From Rhizobium album (GTDB lineage Bacteria; Pseudomonadota; Alphaproteobacteria; Rhizobiales; Rhizobiaceae), in NCBI RefSeq assembly GCF_003122325.1, contig NZ_QFBC01000001.1, positions 372,001 through 436,000 on the forward strand: 64,000 nt of DNA, given 5' to 3'. Position numbers and translations under genes: made by a program. Position 1 is the first letter of the stretch; every line of letters begins with the position of its first letter. Positions 45,470-54,813 of this stretch are shown piece by piece. The notes beneath the pieces are model-generated. The model had not been told where the DNA came from. It ran no database searches and worked only from the letters and a program-made list of their open reading frames with translations.

Positions 45470-45719
45470 AGAAGGCGCCGGTTTGCAGCAGGGAAATCCC
45501 GGATTCTTGGGGGATTCCCTCCGGTATCCTGCTAAGTTCCTGAATCTTTACAGTAAAATAGTCCCTTAACAACCTTGGTCGACGCCTTGACTATAAGGAC
45601 GGCCAAAACTATGTTGCGCGCGACTTCAAAACGGCCTGAAAGGTGCTATTTACCTCTCCGTCTGCTTCTCGTTAGCCTGACTTTAAGGCAGGAAAAGGAC
45701 AAAGGAAGAGGAGAGTACC
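45470..45719. promoter_or_regulatory. Leader region of the atp operon
   Basis: About 250 bases without a gene precede atpI, so the promoter of the ATP synthase F0 operon should lie here. A TTGACTATAAGG stretch near 45589 includes -35-like TTGACT, but I cannot place a confident -10 box. A GGAAGAGGAGAG stretch serves atpI translation. Confidence 0.35.
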
Positions 45720-46067
45720 ATGACGGACAACCGGGATGACGGTCTGGAAGCGCGCCGCAGGCGTTTGGGTGCCAAGCTGGCAAACATTCGCAAGGAGGCG
45801 CACGACGAAAAGGCGAGCGAAAGCAGTGCCGAGGCAAACCGCAAGGGGTATGCCATGGCCATGAAGCTTTCCAGCGAATTCATCGCCGCCATCATCGTCG
45901 GTGCTCTTCTGGGCTATCTTTTCGATCGTTTTGTCGGTACAGCGCCTTGGGGCATGATCGTTCTTCTGCTCCTCGGCTTTTGTGCCGGTATATTGAATGT
46001 TCTTCGTTCGGCCGGGATGGTGGCGGCGCCGCATCCTCTCGACAAGAAGGACAAAAATGAATCATGA
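45720..46067 (+). CDS. atpI: ATP synthase protein I
   Basis: A 115-residue AtpI, the assembly-helper first gene of the F0 operon. A charged N-terminus is followed by two membrane segments, FIAAIIVGALLGYLFDRFVG and WGMIVLLLLGFCAGILNVLR, of the AtpI/AtpR type. It helps c-ring assembly or magnesium supply but is not part of the finished enzyme. A GAGGAGAG site precedes the ATG. atpB follows after 71 bases. Confidence 0.92.
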   Translation: MTDNRDDGLEARRRRLGAKLANIRKEAHDEKASESSAEANRKGYAMAMKLSSEFIAAIIVGALLGYLFDRFVGTAPWGMIVLLLLGFCAGILNVLRSAGMVAAPHPLDKKDKNES

Positions 46068-46138
46068 GGAGTGGCCATCGGTCGCTTTCTCGGGTAGAGG
46101 CCTCCGCCTGAGCGCGGGCAGAATGAAAGAGACCGACG

Positions 46139-46891
46139 GTGTCAAACGATCCGATCCATCAGTTCGTGGTACAAAAGATTGTTCCTATCGAAATTGGCGG
46201 GATTGATTTCTCTTTTACCAATGCATCGCTGTTCATGGTCGCCACCGTTGCCGCGGCATCGGGCTTCCTGTATTTTGCCACCTCGCAGCGCGGCCTGATC
46301 CCGGGCCGCACGCAGTCGGTTGCCGAAATGTCCTATGAGTTCATCGCCTCGATGCTCAGGGAAGGGGCGGGCAGCCACGGGATGAAGTTCTTCCCGCTGG
46401 TGTTCTCGCTGTTCATGTTCGTGCTGACGGCCAACATGCTCGGCATGTTCCCGTACTTCTTCACCGTCACCAGCCAGATCATCGTCACCTTCGCGCTGGC
46501 GCTTCTGGTCATCGGCACGGTTCTTGTCTACGGTTTCTACAAGCACGGCCTGCACTTCCTCCAGCTGTTCGTGCCGTCCGGCGTGCCGCCGCTGCTGCTG
46601 CTGCTGGTCGTGCCGATCGAAATCATTTCCTTCCTGTCGCGTCCGATCTCGCTGTCGGTTCGTCTTTTCGCCAACATGCTGGCAGGCCATATCACGCTCA
46701 AGGTGTTCGCAGGCTTCGTCGCCTCGCTCGGAACCCTCGGCGCGCTCGGCGTCGGTGGCGCCATCCTGCCTCTTATCATGACCGTCGCCCTGACCGGTCT
46801 CGAGTTCCTCGTCGCCTTCCTGCAGGCTTACGTCTTCGCGGTACTGACTTGCATGTACCTCAACGACGCAGTTCACCCTGGCGGGCACTAA
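46139..46891 (+). CDS. atpB: ATP synthase F0 subunit a
   Basis: Subunit a forms the proton half-channels next to the c ring. The 250-residue protein has about six membrane helices and the essential arginine in [15 protein letters not shown]. The start is a GTG giving [21 protein letters not shown], the usual alphaproteobacterial N-terminus. It belongs to the separate F0 operon; the F1 genes are not in this window. Confidence 0.97.
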   Translation: MSNDPIHQFVVQKIVPIEIGGIDFSFTNASLFMVATVAAASGFLYFATSQRGLIPGRTQSVAEMSYEFIASMLREGAGSHGMKFFPLVFSLFMFVLTANMLGMFPYFFTVTSQIIVTFALALLVIGTVLVYGFYKHGLHFLQLFVPSGVPPLLLLLVVPIEIISFLSRPISLSVRLFANMLAGHITLKVFAGFVASLGTLGALGVGGAILPLIMTVALTGLEFLVAFLQAYVFAVLTCMYLNDAVHPGGH

Positions 46892-46960
46892 GGATACCGA
46901 CAACGGCGTCTTTCCGGGCGCCAGTCATTCGCCGCAACAACCATTCGAAGGAGTTCAATC

Positions 46961-47188
46961 ATGGAAGCGGAAGCAGCAAAGTACATCGGCGCAGGTCTGG
47001 CTTGCCTCGGTATGGCCGGTACGGCTCTGGGTCTCGGCAACATCTTCGGCAGCTACCTCTCCGGCGCGCTGCGCAACCCGTCTGCCGCTGACGGCCAGTT
47101 CGGCCGCCTGGTATTCGGCTTCGCCGTTACGGAAGCTCTGGGCATCTTCTCGCTGCTCATCGCTCTCCTCCTGCTCTTCGCCGTCTAA
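46961..47188 (+). CDS. atpE: ATP synthase F0 subunit c
   Basis: A 75-residue c subunit, two helices joined by a polar loop. The first helix has the glycine-rich [21 protein letters not shown], the loop is RNPSAADGQ, and the proton-carrying glutamate is in [10 protein letters not shown] of the second helix. Glutamate rather than aspartate is normal in alphaproteobacteria. A strong GAAGGAG site, fitting the need for many copies, lies seven bases before the ATG. Confidence 0.98.
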   Translation: MEAEAAKYIGAGLACLGMAGTALGLGNIFGSYLSGALRNPSAADGQFGRLVFGFAVTEALGIFSLLIALLLLFAV

Positions 47189-47266
47189 TACCGGCCGAGA
47201 TCTGGATCACGGTTCGCCGCATGCGGGCCGTGATCCTTTGCATTTGCAGTACACCTGGAGGTGAGC

Positions 47267-47854
47267 ATGTTTGTGACCCCGGCTTATGCCGAAGAAACCC
47301 CGGCCGCGGGCGAGACCCATACGGAAACGGGCGTGGCACATGAAGCTGGTCACGAGACCGGTGTTTTCCCGCCGTTCGATTCGACCACATTCGCGTCCCA
47401 GATCCTTTGGCTGGTGATCACGTTCGGCCTCTTCTACATGCTCATGAAGAAGGTCATCGTGCCGCGCATCGGTGGCATCCTTGAAAATCGCCACGACCGC
47501 ATCGCCCAGGACCTGGACGAAGCAGGCCGCCTGAAGGCGGAAGCCGACGCCGCGATCGAGACCTATGAAAAGGAACTCGCTGCCGCACGCGCCAAGGCAA
47601 ATACCATTGCAACGACGGCCCGCGATGCCGCCAAGGCGAAAGCCGATGCCGACCGCGCCGCTGTCGAAGCCGAACTTTCCGGCAAGCTCGCCGCTGCCGA
47701 ACAGCACATTGCCGCCATCAAGGCGAAGGCTTTCGCCGACGTCGGCGCCATTGCCGAAGACACGGCAAACACCGTCGTCGAAGAACTGATCGGCCAGCAG
47801 GCCACGCAGGCCGACATTTCGGCCGCCGTCGCCGCAGCCAAGCAGGGGGCATGA
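47267..47854 (+). CDS. atpF': ATP synthase F0 subunit b'
   Basis: A 195-residue b' subunit, the second peripheral-stalk protein found in alphaproteobacteria and phototrophs. A polar N-terminal stretch ([20 protein letters not shown]) precedes one membrane helix ([19 protein letters not shown]). A long charged helix rich in Ala, Lys and Glu follows, suited to coiled-coil pairing with subunit b. The ATG at 47267 has an overlapping GGAGGTGAG site; a GTG two codons earlier is less likely. The b gene follows after three bases. Confidence 0.95.
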   Translation: MFVTPAYAEETPAAGETHTETGVAHEAGHETGVFPPFDSTTFASQILWLVITFGLFYMLMKKVIVPRIGGILENRHDRIAQDLDEAGRLKAEADAAIETYEKELAAARAKANTIATTARDAAKAKADADRAAVEAELSGKLAAAEQHIAAIKAKAFADVGAIAEDTANTVVEELIGQQATQADISAAVAAAKQGA

Positions 47855-47857
47855 TCC

Positions 47858-48343
47858 ATGGCTTTTGATGCAACATTCTTTGCCCTCGTCGGCCTGGTCG
47901 TCTTCCTCGCACTGGTGATCTACCTCAAGGTTCCGGGCATGGTGGGCAAGAGCCTCGACGCCCGTGCCGACCAGATCCGCAACGAGCTGGCGGAAGCCAA
48001 GCGCCTGCGCGAAGAGGCCCAGCACCTGCTGGCCGAATACCAGCGCAAGCGCAAGGAAGCCGAAGCCGAAGCCGCCAACATCGTCGCCGCCGCCGAGCGC
48101 GAGGCGCAGATGCTGACCGCCGAAGCCAAGCAGAAGACGGAGGAATTCGTCGCTCGCCGCAACGCGCTCTCCGAGCAGAAGATCAAGCAGGCCGAAGCCG
48201 ACGCCGTCAACGCCGTCCGCTCCGCCGCCGTCGATCTGGTGATTGCCGCCGCCGAAGCCGTCATCGCGAAGAAGAGCGACGCCGCCGTGCAGTCCGACCT
48301 CTTCAACCGTTCGCTGAACGACGTGAAGACGCGCCTGAACTGA
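47858..48343 (+). CDS. atpF: ATP synthase F0 subunit b
   Basis: A 161-residue b subunit. One N-terminal membrane helix (ATFFALVGLVVFLALVIYL) is followed by a long charged amphipathic helix (DARADQIRNELAEAKRLREEAQ onward) that forms the stator stalk with b' and binds F1 delta. It is the last gene of the F0 operon; a strong terminator lies 22 bases downstream. Confidence 0.96.
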   Translation: MAFDATFFALVGLVVFLALVIYLKVPGMVGKSLDARADQIRNELAEAKRLREEAQHLLAEYQRKRKEAEAEAANIVAAAEREAQMLTAEAKQKTEEFVARRNALSEQKIKQAEADAVNAVRSAAVDLVIAAAEAVIAKKSDAAVQSDLFNRSLNDVKTRLN

Positions 48344-48364
48344 GCGTTCGCCGCATTGTTCTAG

Positions 48365-48393
48365 AAAAGGCCGGGTTTCCCCGGCCTTTTTTA
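48365..48393 (+). terminator. Rho-independent terminator of the atp F0 operon
   Basis: A stem of AAGGCCGGG paired with CCCGGCCTT, loop TTTC, is followed by TTTTTATTT. It is the clearest intrinsic terminator in the window and immediately precedes the RIME-like palindrome. Confidence 0.92.
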
Positions 48394-48410
48394 TTTGTTG
48401 ATGAGCCGTA

Positions 48411-48540
48411 CCCTCTCCCACGTCATCTTGGGCTTGTCGCGAGGATCCAGGCACGTCGGACACCTCCTTTAACGTCAATGACTTAGCTGACGAAGGCAGA
48501 TCCTCGGGACAAGCCCGAGTTGATGACGCAGGAGAGGTCT
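48411..48540. repeat. RIME-like intergenic palindromic repeat
   Basis: A large imperfect inverted repeat of about 130 bases. The left arm carries GGGCTTGTCGCGAGGATC; the right arm, read as reverse complement, carries CGGGCTTGTCCCGAGGATC. Both arms extend outward through GTCATC to CTCTCC. The centre has a smaller CGTC...GACG pairing. The core word matches the palindromes known as Rhizobium-specific intergenic mosaic elements. It lies between the atp terminator and the end of rnhB and has no coding capacity. Confidence 0.8.
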
Positions 48541-48607
48541 CGTCTTCGTCAGCGCTCTGCGGAGTTTTACGTGTTTTATCCTGCCGTCGAGCGCTCCCCC
48601 CGAGCCC

Positions 48608-49279
48608 TCAATCGTCCGCCGGCGGCTCGTCTTTTCTCAGCGGTCTGAAGCTCATCCGGTGCAGCAGGCAGGGGCCGTGGATTTCGATGTTGCGTCGATG
48701 AACGACGGTGGCATACCCCACATGATGGGCAAAGCCGTAGGCGGGGAATACGGCGCCGGCCCGCGCCATCATCCGGTCACGGGTCACCTTGGCGACGATC
48801 GAGGCGGCGGCGATCGATACCGAGCGGGCATCGCCCTTGACCACCGCCCGGCCATGGCATAGCAGGCCTGGCGGGACGTCGCGGCCGTCGACCAGCACCA
48901 GCCTGGGTGCGAGGCTGAGGCTCAGCACTGACCGGCGCATCGCGTCGAGGCTGGCCCGCAGGATGTTCATGCCGTCGATCCGTTTCGGCCCTGACGAGGC
49001 GATGGCGACGGTGGCCGTCGAGAGAATCACCTCGAACAGGTTCTCCCGCTCCGAGAGCGTCAGCTGCTTGGAATCGTTGAGGCCATCAGGAATATTGTCC
49101 GGATCGAGGATCACCGCTGCGGCGACGACCGGGCCGGCCAGCGGCCCGCGCCCGGCCTCGTCCGTTCCCGCCACCGGCCACTGGCCGTCCTTGCGGGCAG
49201 ACAGTTCCATCAGAAAATCCGGACCCGCCGGCGGTGCATCGAAAAGCAGTGGAGAATCGGGCGGCATGCTCTTTTTCAT
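48608..49279 (-). CDS. rnhB: Ribonuclease HII
   Basis: RNase HII nicks RNA-DNA hybrids and removes misincorporated ribonucleotides. The protein of about 223 residues has the acidic active-site motif [20 protein letters not shown], then LNDSKQLT and the downstream [20 protein letters not shown], all typical. The start could be the ATG at 49279 (MKKSMPPD) or at 49267 ([10 protein letters not shown], with AAGAG ahead). An upstream ATG at 49315 adds residues without family likeness. Confidence 0.94.
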   Translation of the reverse strand: MKKSMPPDSPLLFDAPPAGPDFLMELSARKDGQWPVAGTDEAGRGPLAGPVVAAAVILDPDNIPDGLNDSKQLTLSERENLFEVILSTATVAIASSGPKRIDGMNILRASLDAMRRSVLSLSLAPRLVLVDGRDVPPGLLCHGRAVVKGDARSVSIAAASIVAKVTRDRMMARAGAVFPAYGFAHHVGYATVVHRRNIEIHGPCLLHRMSFRPLRKDEPPADD

Positions 49280-49458
49280 GCGGCGAAAATCGCACGCCGA
49301 CCCGATCTCCTGCAAGCCCCCGGTTTGCGGCCGGTATCAGGCCAAGCCGCAATGGAGGGCGGCTCCCCGGGGGCGCTTTCCGGAGGCGGGGGACAGGGGG
49401 ACCGCCGCCGGAAATTTTTTGCCTCGTTCCGCACGCAGATTTGCGGCTCAATGCTGCT

Positions 49459-50616
49459 TCACAGCAGCGACAACTGCACGCCGCTGCCGTTCGGCGGCAG
49501 GAACAGGTCGCCGCGCAGCTGTACACCGCGCCGCCCGAGGCCCAGCCTCTTGGTCGCCATCTCGAAACGCCGGCCGATCTGCCAGGCATAAGGACCGGCG
49601 CCCTTCATGCGTTTGCCGAATTCGGCATCGTAATCCTTGCCGCCGCGCATCGAGCGGACCAGCGACATCACATGCCGGTAGCGCTCGGGATAATGCTGCA
49701 GCAGCCAGTCGCGGAAGAGCGGGCTGACTTCCAGCGGCAGGCGAAGCAGGACATAGCTTGCTTCGGTCGCGCCTGCAGCCTTGGCCGCATCGAGAATCCG
49801 CTCGATCTCATGGTCGTTCAGTGCCGGGATGATCGGCGACACCAGCACGCTGGCGGGAATGCCGGCTTCGGTCAGCGCCCGGATCGCCTCCAGCCGCTTC
49901 GTCGGTGTGGCGGCCCGCGGCTCCATCGTCCGCGCCAGCTTGCGGTCGAGCGTCGTCACCGACAGGCCGACCTTGGCAAGCCCCTTGGCGGCCATCTCCT
50001 GCAGGATATCGATGTCGCGCGTCACCAGCGCCGACTTGGTGACGATCATGACGGGATGGTTGGCCTTGTTCAACACCTCCAGGATCTGCCGCATGATGCG
50101 CCATTCCCGCTCGATCGGCTGGTAGGGGTCGGTGTTGGTGCCGATGGCGATGGTGCGCACCTTGTAGCCCGGCTTCGCCAGCTCGCGTTCCAGAAGTTTC
50201 GGCGCGTCCGGCTTGGCAAACAGCTTGGCCTCGAAATCGAGGCCCGCCGACAGGCCCATATAGCTGTGCGTCGGCCGGGCGAAACAATAGATGCAGCCAT
50301 GTTCGCAGCCGCGATAGGGATTGACCGAACGGTCGAAACCGATATCCGGTGAGTCGTTCTTGGTGATCGCCGTGCGCGGCTTTTCCACCTGCACCTCGGT
50401 CTTGAACGGCGGCAGGTCTTCCAGCGATTGCCAGCCGTCATCGAAGGCGGCACGCTGCTGCACTTCGAAACGCCCGTCGGGATTGAGGCCGGCGCCCCGG
50501 CCACGCCGCCGCTCGGCATCGACCCGCAGCCCGGAAGCGACGATCATTGCATCGGCAATATCTGCCGTATTGGCAGGCTGGAAAGCAGCCCGCCCGACAT
50601 GGGACAGATCGTTCAT
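49459..50616 (-). CDS. Radical SAM protein, PA0069/SplB-like family
   Basis: A 385-residue radical SAM protein. The cluster-binding motif is CEHGCIYCFA (CxxxCxxC), preceded by FDRSVNPYRG, and is followed by AIGTNTDPYQPIE. This pattern marks the PA0069 family related to spore photoproduct lyase and often annotated as putative DNA repair photolyase. No experimental function is known to me. It stands alone, between rnhB and a glycosyltransferase on the other strand. Confidence 0.92.
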   Translation of the reverse strand: MNDLSHVGRAAFQPANTADIADAMIVASGLRVDAERRRGRGAGLNPDGRFEVQQRAAFDDGWQSLEDLPPFKTEVQVEKPRTAITKNDSPDIGFDRSVNPYRGCEHGCIYCFARPTHSYMGLSAGLDFEAKLFAKPDAPKLLERELAKPGYKVRTIAIGTNTDPYQPIEREWRIMRQILEVLNKANHPVMIVTKSALVTRDIDILQEMAAKGLAKVGLSVTTLDRKLARTMEPRAATPTKRLEAIRALTEAGIPASVLVSPIIPALNDHEIERILDAAKAAGATEASYVLLRLPLEVSPLFRDWLLQHYPERYRHVMSLVRSMRGGKDYDAEFGKRMKGAGPYAWQIGRRFEMATKRLGLGRRGVQLRGDLFLPPNGSGVQLSLL

Positions 50617-50753
50617 TGGTGTTCTCCGCCCGGGGTTTCATCCGCCCCGTCAAATCATGATTAAATTCCTATCGTGAAAATGAGAACATTGCAAGAACAA
50701 ATTCGCCGATAGAACGATGGCAATTTCTTGTGCGATGCAGTAATCAGGAAGGC

Positions 50754-51272
50754 ATGTTGACAGTCATCATGGAATGCCGGGATCAGGAGGCCGAACTGGC
50801 ACAGACCCTGTCGGTGCTCGTCGCGGGCGCCGTGGAAGGGCTGGTGAGCGATGTCGTCGTGATCGACCACGGGTCGAAGGACGGCTCATCCGACGTGGCC
50901 GATGCCGCCGGCTGCCGGTTCCATCTGGACTGGGACCTCGCCGAAATCGTGCGCGCGGCGCGCGGAGAGTGGCTGCTGCTGCTGGAGCCCGGCGCGCGGC
51001 CGCAAAGCGGCTGGGTCGAGGAGATTGCCGAATACATGGCGCTGAACCGCATGCCGGCGCGGTTTTCCCCCTCGGTCAGCTACCGGTTGCCCTGGTGGAA
51101 GCGCTTTTTGCGGATGGTGCCGCCGCTTGAACAAGGTTTCCTGATATCGAGGAACCAGATGCTGGCCGCGGCGAAGCCCGGCCTGTCCTTGGCCGAGGTC
51201 GCCAGGGGGCAGAAAACCCGGCGTCTGGCGAGCGAACTCATCCCGTCCCGGGTGGCGCGGTCGATGCGCTGA
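50754..51272 (+). CDS. Short glycosyltransferase family 2-like protein
   Basis: A 172-residue protein with a truncated GT2-like fold. It begins MLTVIMECRDQEAELAQTLSVL, a typical GT-A start, then SDVVVIDHGSKDGSSDVADAAGC, the nucleotide-binding segment, and GEWLLLLEPGARPQSGW where a DxD would normally lie. The DxD is replaced by EPG, and the protein is much shorter than usual GT2 enzymes, so activity is doubtful. An AGGAAGG site precedes the ATG. It converges on moaB with three bases between stops. Confidence 0.8.
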   Translation: MLTVIMECRDQEAELAQTLSVLVAGAVEGLVSDVVVIDHGSKDGSSDVADAAGCRFHLDWDLAEIVRAARGEWLLLLEPGARPQSGWVEEIAEYMALNRMPARFSPSVSYRLPWWKRFLRMVPPLEQGFLISRNQMLAAAKPGLSLAEVARGQKTRRLASELIPSRVARSMR

Positions 51273-51275
51273 CCG

Positions 51276-51830
51276 CTACGACTGGGGATTGCCGCGCTTC
51301 AGGTGTTCGTCGAGCCGCGGCATGATTTCCACGAAATTGCACGGCATGTGGCGATAGTCGAGCTGTGCGGCAAGAATGCCGTCCCACGCATCCTTGCAGG
51401 CGCCGGGCGAGCCGGGCAGCACGAAGATGAAGGTGGCGTTGGCGACACCGCCGGTCGCCCGCGACTGGATGGTGGAGGTGCCGATCTTGTCGTAGGAAAT
51501 GCGGTGGAAGACCTCAGAAAAGCCGTCCATCCGCTTTTCGAACAGCGGTTCCAGCGCCTCCGGCGTCACGTCGCGGCCGGTAAAGCCGGTGCCGCCGGTG
51601 GTGATCACCACGTCGATCGTATCATCGAGCGTCCAAGCCTTCACCTGGTCGAAGATGCGGGCGCGCTCGTCCGGCACGATGGCGCGCGCCGAAAGCCGGT
51701 GGCCGGCCGCCGCGATGCGGGCGACGAGCGTATCGCCGGACTTGTCGTCGGCCAATGTCCGCGTATCGGAAACGGTCAGCACCGCGATGCCGACGGGAAT
51801 GAACGGGCGGCTTTCGTCGAGTGGGGTCAT
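51276..51830 (-). CDS. moaB: Molybdenum cofactor biosynthesis protein B
   Basis: MoaB/MogA-type proteins adenylylate molybdopterin during molybdenum cofactor synthesis. The 184-residue protein has VLTVSDTRTLADDKSGD, the MoCF-binding TTGGTGFTGRDVTPEA, and FVLPGSPGACKDAWDGIL. Its ATG overlaps the ispE stop by one base (TGATG), so it is translationally coupled to ispE, although the pathways are unrelated. Confidence 0.95.
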   Translation of the reverse strand: MTPLDESRPFIPVGIAVLTVSDTRTLADDKSGDTLVARIAAAGHRLSARAIVPDERARIFDQVKAWTLDDTIDVVITTGGTGFTGRDVTPEALEPLFEKRMDGFSEVFHRISYDKIGTSTIQSRATGGVANATFIFVLPGSPGACKDAWDGILAAQLDYRHMPCNFVEIMPRLDEHLKRGNPQS

Positions 51831-52723
51831 CAAACGGTTCCGGCAAAGGTTTCTGTCGTCTGAACATACCAATCAGGCCGGGCAGCGTGAAGCGCGGCGG
51901 CGGCTTTTTCGGCAAGGCCCGGATCGGTAAACAGGGCAAAACAGGTCGCGCCGGACCCCGACATCCGTACCATTGCGGCGTTTTCGCGAAGCAACAGCTT
52001 GCCGGCTTCGCCGATTTCGCCGACGAGGTTCTTGGCTGGCGCTTCCAGGTCGTTGCGGGCGGAGGAAAGCCAGGACAGCCACCCCGCCGTGCGACCTGCC
52101 GAGGAGGGCAGCGGCGCCAGTGGCGCGTTGTTCTTCTCCGTCAGCAGCTTGAAGATCGCCGGCGTCGAGACCGCCTTCAGCGGATTGACGAGCACGCAGG
52201 AAAAGGCGGGCAGGTGCGGCAGGCTCTCGATCTCGTCGCCGATGCCGCGGGCAAGCAGCGGGCGTCCGGCGAGGCACATCGGCACGTCGGCACCGAGTTT
52301 CAGGGCAAGCATATGCAATTCTTCCGCCGCAAGCGCATGGCCCCACAGCCGCTGCAGGCCGCGCAAGGCCGCCGCCGCATCGGCCGAGCCGCCACCGATG
52401 CCGGATGCGACCGGCAGGTTCTTTTCGAGATGGATATCGACGGCTGCGGTCGGCAGTCCCTTGCCAACGAATGCCGCCCGCAACGCATCCCGGGCTTTCA
52501 GCACCAGGTTGGTCGCCGGATCTTCCGCTTGGAGCAAGGGGGCGAACCGGCCGGATAGGCCGAACCGATCCGTTGCGGCCGGTGACATCACCAGCCGGTC
52601 ACCCGCAGCGGCGAAGGTCACCACCGATTCCATCAGGTGGTAACCGTCCGGCCGCTGGCCGATCACATGCAGCGCCAGGTTTATCTTGGCAGGCGCCGGC
52701 TCGATAATGCTGTCCGTGGTCAC
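51830..52723 (-). CDS. ispE: 4-diphosphocytidyl-2-C-methyl-D-erythritol kinase
   Basis: IspE phosphorylates CDP-ME in the MEP pathway to isoprenoids. The 297-residue GHMP kinase begins with EPAPAKINLALHVIGQRPDGYH, and has the ATP-binding loop LPVASGIGGGSADAAAAL and the late VRMSGSGATCFALF motif 3. It lies 15 bases from the TPR-LysM gene. A polyprenyl synthase gene further upstream on the same strand uses the pathway's products. Confidence 0.97.
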   Translation of the reverse strand: MTTDSIIEPAPAKINLALHVIGQRPDGYHLMESVVTFAAAGDRLVMSPAATDRFGLSGRFAPLLQAEDPATNLVLKARDALRAAFVGKGLPTAAVDIHLEKNLPVASGIGGGSADAAAALRGLQRLWGHALAAEELHMLALKLGADVPMCLAGRPLLARGIGDEIESLPHLPAFSCVLVNPLKAVSTPAIFKLLTEKNNAPLAPLPSSAGRTAGWLSWLSSARNDLEAPAKNLVGEIGEAGKLLLRENAAMVRMSGSGATCFALFTDPGLAEKAAAALHAARPDWYVQTTETFAGTV

Positions 52724-52738
52724 GACAGGCGAGGGCTC

Positions 52739-54712
52739 TTACTTCACCTTCGCCGGCAGCTTGATGACTTCGCCGGTCTTCAGGTCTTCGGGATTGCCCT
52801 TCAATGCCGGGTTGAGTTCGAGGATCTCGTTGACGCGGCTGCCGTCGCCGAGCATCTTCTCGGCGATCTTGGCGACGGTGTCGCCGGCGGCGATGGTGTA
52901 ATCCGTCGTCGGTGCATCCGTCTTGTTGACGGCGACCTGCTGCTGCGGCCCGTCGCTCAGCCCGTCCTTGATCTTCGCCTCGATCTTCGGGATCTCGGTC
53001 ATTTCCGGCTTCATGGTCAGGGCGCGCTGCCACTGGTAGCGGGCCTCGAACGTGCGGCCGACACGCCAGTAGGCGTCGCCGAGATGGTCGTTGATCGCCG
53101 CATCGCCGGCCTTCAACTGTGCGGCGCGTTCCAGCTCGTTGACGGCCTCTTCGAAGCGGTTGAGGCGGAAATAGGCCCAGCCGAGCGAATCGACGATGTA
53201 GCCGTCGTCGGGGCGCAGTTCGACGGCGCGCTTGATCATTTCAAGCCCCTCGTCGAGATTGCGGTTCATGTCGACCCAGGAATAACCGAGATAGTTCAGC
53301 ACCTGCGGCTGGTCCGGGTTGAGCTCCAGCGCCTTGCGGAAATTCGGCTCGGCCTGCTCCCACTTCTTCAGACGCTCATAGGCGATGCCGCGCTGGAAGA
53401 AGATCGTCCAGTTGCCGCGGTTTGGCACCGGGCCGATCACCTCGACGGCCTTGTCGAAATTGTCCGCCATGGCCGCATAGTCCTTGGCGTCGGAAAGCAC
53501 GCTGCCGTAGGCGATATAGCTGCGGATGTCCTTGGGGTCGGAATCGATCAGCGATTTCAGGTGCTTCTTGGCTTCGTCGACATCGCCGGTCTGGGCGAGC
53601 GCCATGCCGAGCTGCAACTCGGAAATCCGCCGCATCGGCGAATCCTGCGGCACGCGGCGATAGAAGTCGATGGCGCGCTGCGGCTGCTCGGCATTTTCGG
53701 CCAGTCCGCCGAGCAGGACCAGCGTATCGGCGCTTTCCGGATCGAGCGCGTAGGAGGCCTGCAGGTAGAGCGCCACGGCGTCGTCGGCGCCCTGCCGGTT
53801 CAGCGCGCTGCCGACGGAAAACAGCACGGCCGCGGCACCCTGCGCCGCGGTCCGGATCTGCTGCTCCGGCTTCTCGCCCTTTTCGATGCTCTGGCGAAGG
53901 GCGAGAAGCGGCGCGTAGTTGTTGATGAAGTTGTCGCCGGCGGAAATCGCGTCGAGCGCCTTCTGCTTGTTGCCTTCCTTGGCTTCCAGCCGCGCCAGCG
54001 CCATCACGGCGCGCACGTAGGTGTCCGGCGCCGTCTGGCCGCCGTCACGGTCGGCCACGGCTTCGCTGAGGTGCGAGCGCGCCTTGGAAACGTCGCCGGT
54101 GGCGGCGGCCAGCGCGCCGGCGTGGTAATGCTTGAAGATGCCGAACCACTGCGGCCCCTTCATGCCTTCGATCAGCGCCAGGGCTTCCTTCCCCTTGCCG
54201 TCGCCCATGCGGGCCCAGGCGACGAGCAGGCTGTTCATCATCCGCTCGAGATCGTTCGGGCCTTCATACTTGAGGATCTTCTCCGCCGAGGCGTAGTCCT
54301 TGCCGTAGATGGCGTTGAGGCCGCGAACGATGGTGGTGATACGCTCGACGGACGGGTCGCCCTTCATCTGCTCGGCCAGCTTGACGCCGTCCTGGAAGTC
54401 GCCGTTCATGAACAGCGCGATCATCAGCCGCTGGCGGATCTCGGGATTGCCCGGCTCCAGTTCCAGCGCCTTGCGGTAGAGCGAGATGGCGTTCTTGTAG
54501 TCCTTGTCCACGTCGGCCGTGCGTCCGGCAAGGAAGGCGCCGGCAAAGGTCGTGGCGGTGGAGGGGTCGAAGGTTTCCACCTGTTCGCCCGCAGGCGCCT
54601 TTTCGGCCTGGGCATAAGCCATATTGGCCGCCCCTGCGACCATCAGAACCGCGATCGCGACGCCGGAAAGAAGACGGTGGGCAACTGTCTGCCGCATGAA
54701 CAAGCCTTTCAT
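52739..54712 (-). CDS. Exported TPR-repeat protein with C-terminal LysM-like domain
   Basis: A 657-residue exported protein. The signal peptide covers about the first 34 residues ([20 protein letters not shown] onward, cut after AYA). About ten TPR units follow, for example [22 protein letters not shown] and [20 protein letters not shown]. The last 60 residues form a LysM-like module, [19 protein letters not shown]...INPALK-like ending with GEVIKLP. TPRs mediate protein contacts and LysM binds peptidoglycan, so a periplasmic scaffold is plausible. The second ATG (54697) has AAAGG ahead and may be the true start. Confidence 0.88.
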   Translation of the reverse strand: MKGLFMRQTVAHRLLSGVAIAVLMVAGAANMAYAQAEKAPAGEQVETFDPSTATTFAGAFLAGRTADVDKDYKNAISLYRKALELEPGNPEIRQRLMIALFMNGDFQDGVKLAEQMKGDPSVERITTIVRGLNAIYGKDYASAEKILKYEGPNDLERMMNSLLVAWARMGDGKGKEALALIEGMKGPQWFGIFKHYHAGALAAATGDVSKARSHLSEAVADRDGGQTAPDTYVRAVMALARLEAKEGNKQKALDAISAGDNFINNYAPLLALRQSIEKGEKPEQQIRTAAQGAAAVLFSVGSALNRQGADDAVALYLQASYALDPESADTLVLLGGLAENAEQPQRAIDFYRRVPQDSPMRRISELQLGMALAQTGDVDEAKKHLKSLIDSDPKDIRSYIAYGSVLSDAKDYAAMADNFDKAVEVIGPVPNRGNWTIFFQRGIAYERLKKWEQAEPNFRKALELNPDQPQVLNYLGYSWVDMNRNLDEGLEMIKRAVELRPDDGYIVDSLGWAYFRLNRFEEAVNELERAAQLKAGDAAINDHLGDAYWRVGRTFEARYQWQRALTMKPEMTEIPKIEAKIKDGLSDGPQQQVAVNKTDAPTTDYTIAAGDTVAKIAEKMLGDGSRVNEILELNPALKGNPEDLKTGEVIKLPAKVK

Positions 54713-54813
54713 CAGGGACGGGCCAAGCCCGAAAGCATGGGAACACGGGCGTTATGATTCCGCAACAGAATGGCTTTTTTGAAGCAGTCCCGCAAGGAAT
54801 TCCGCGTGTACCC

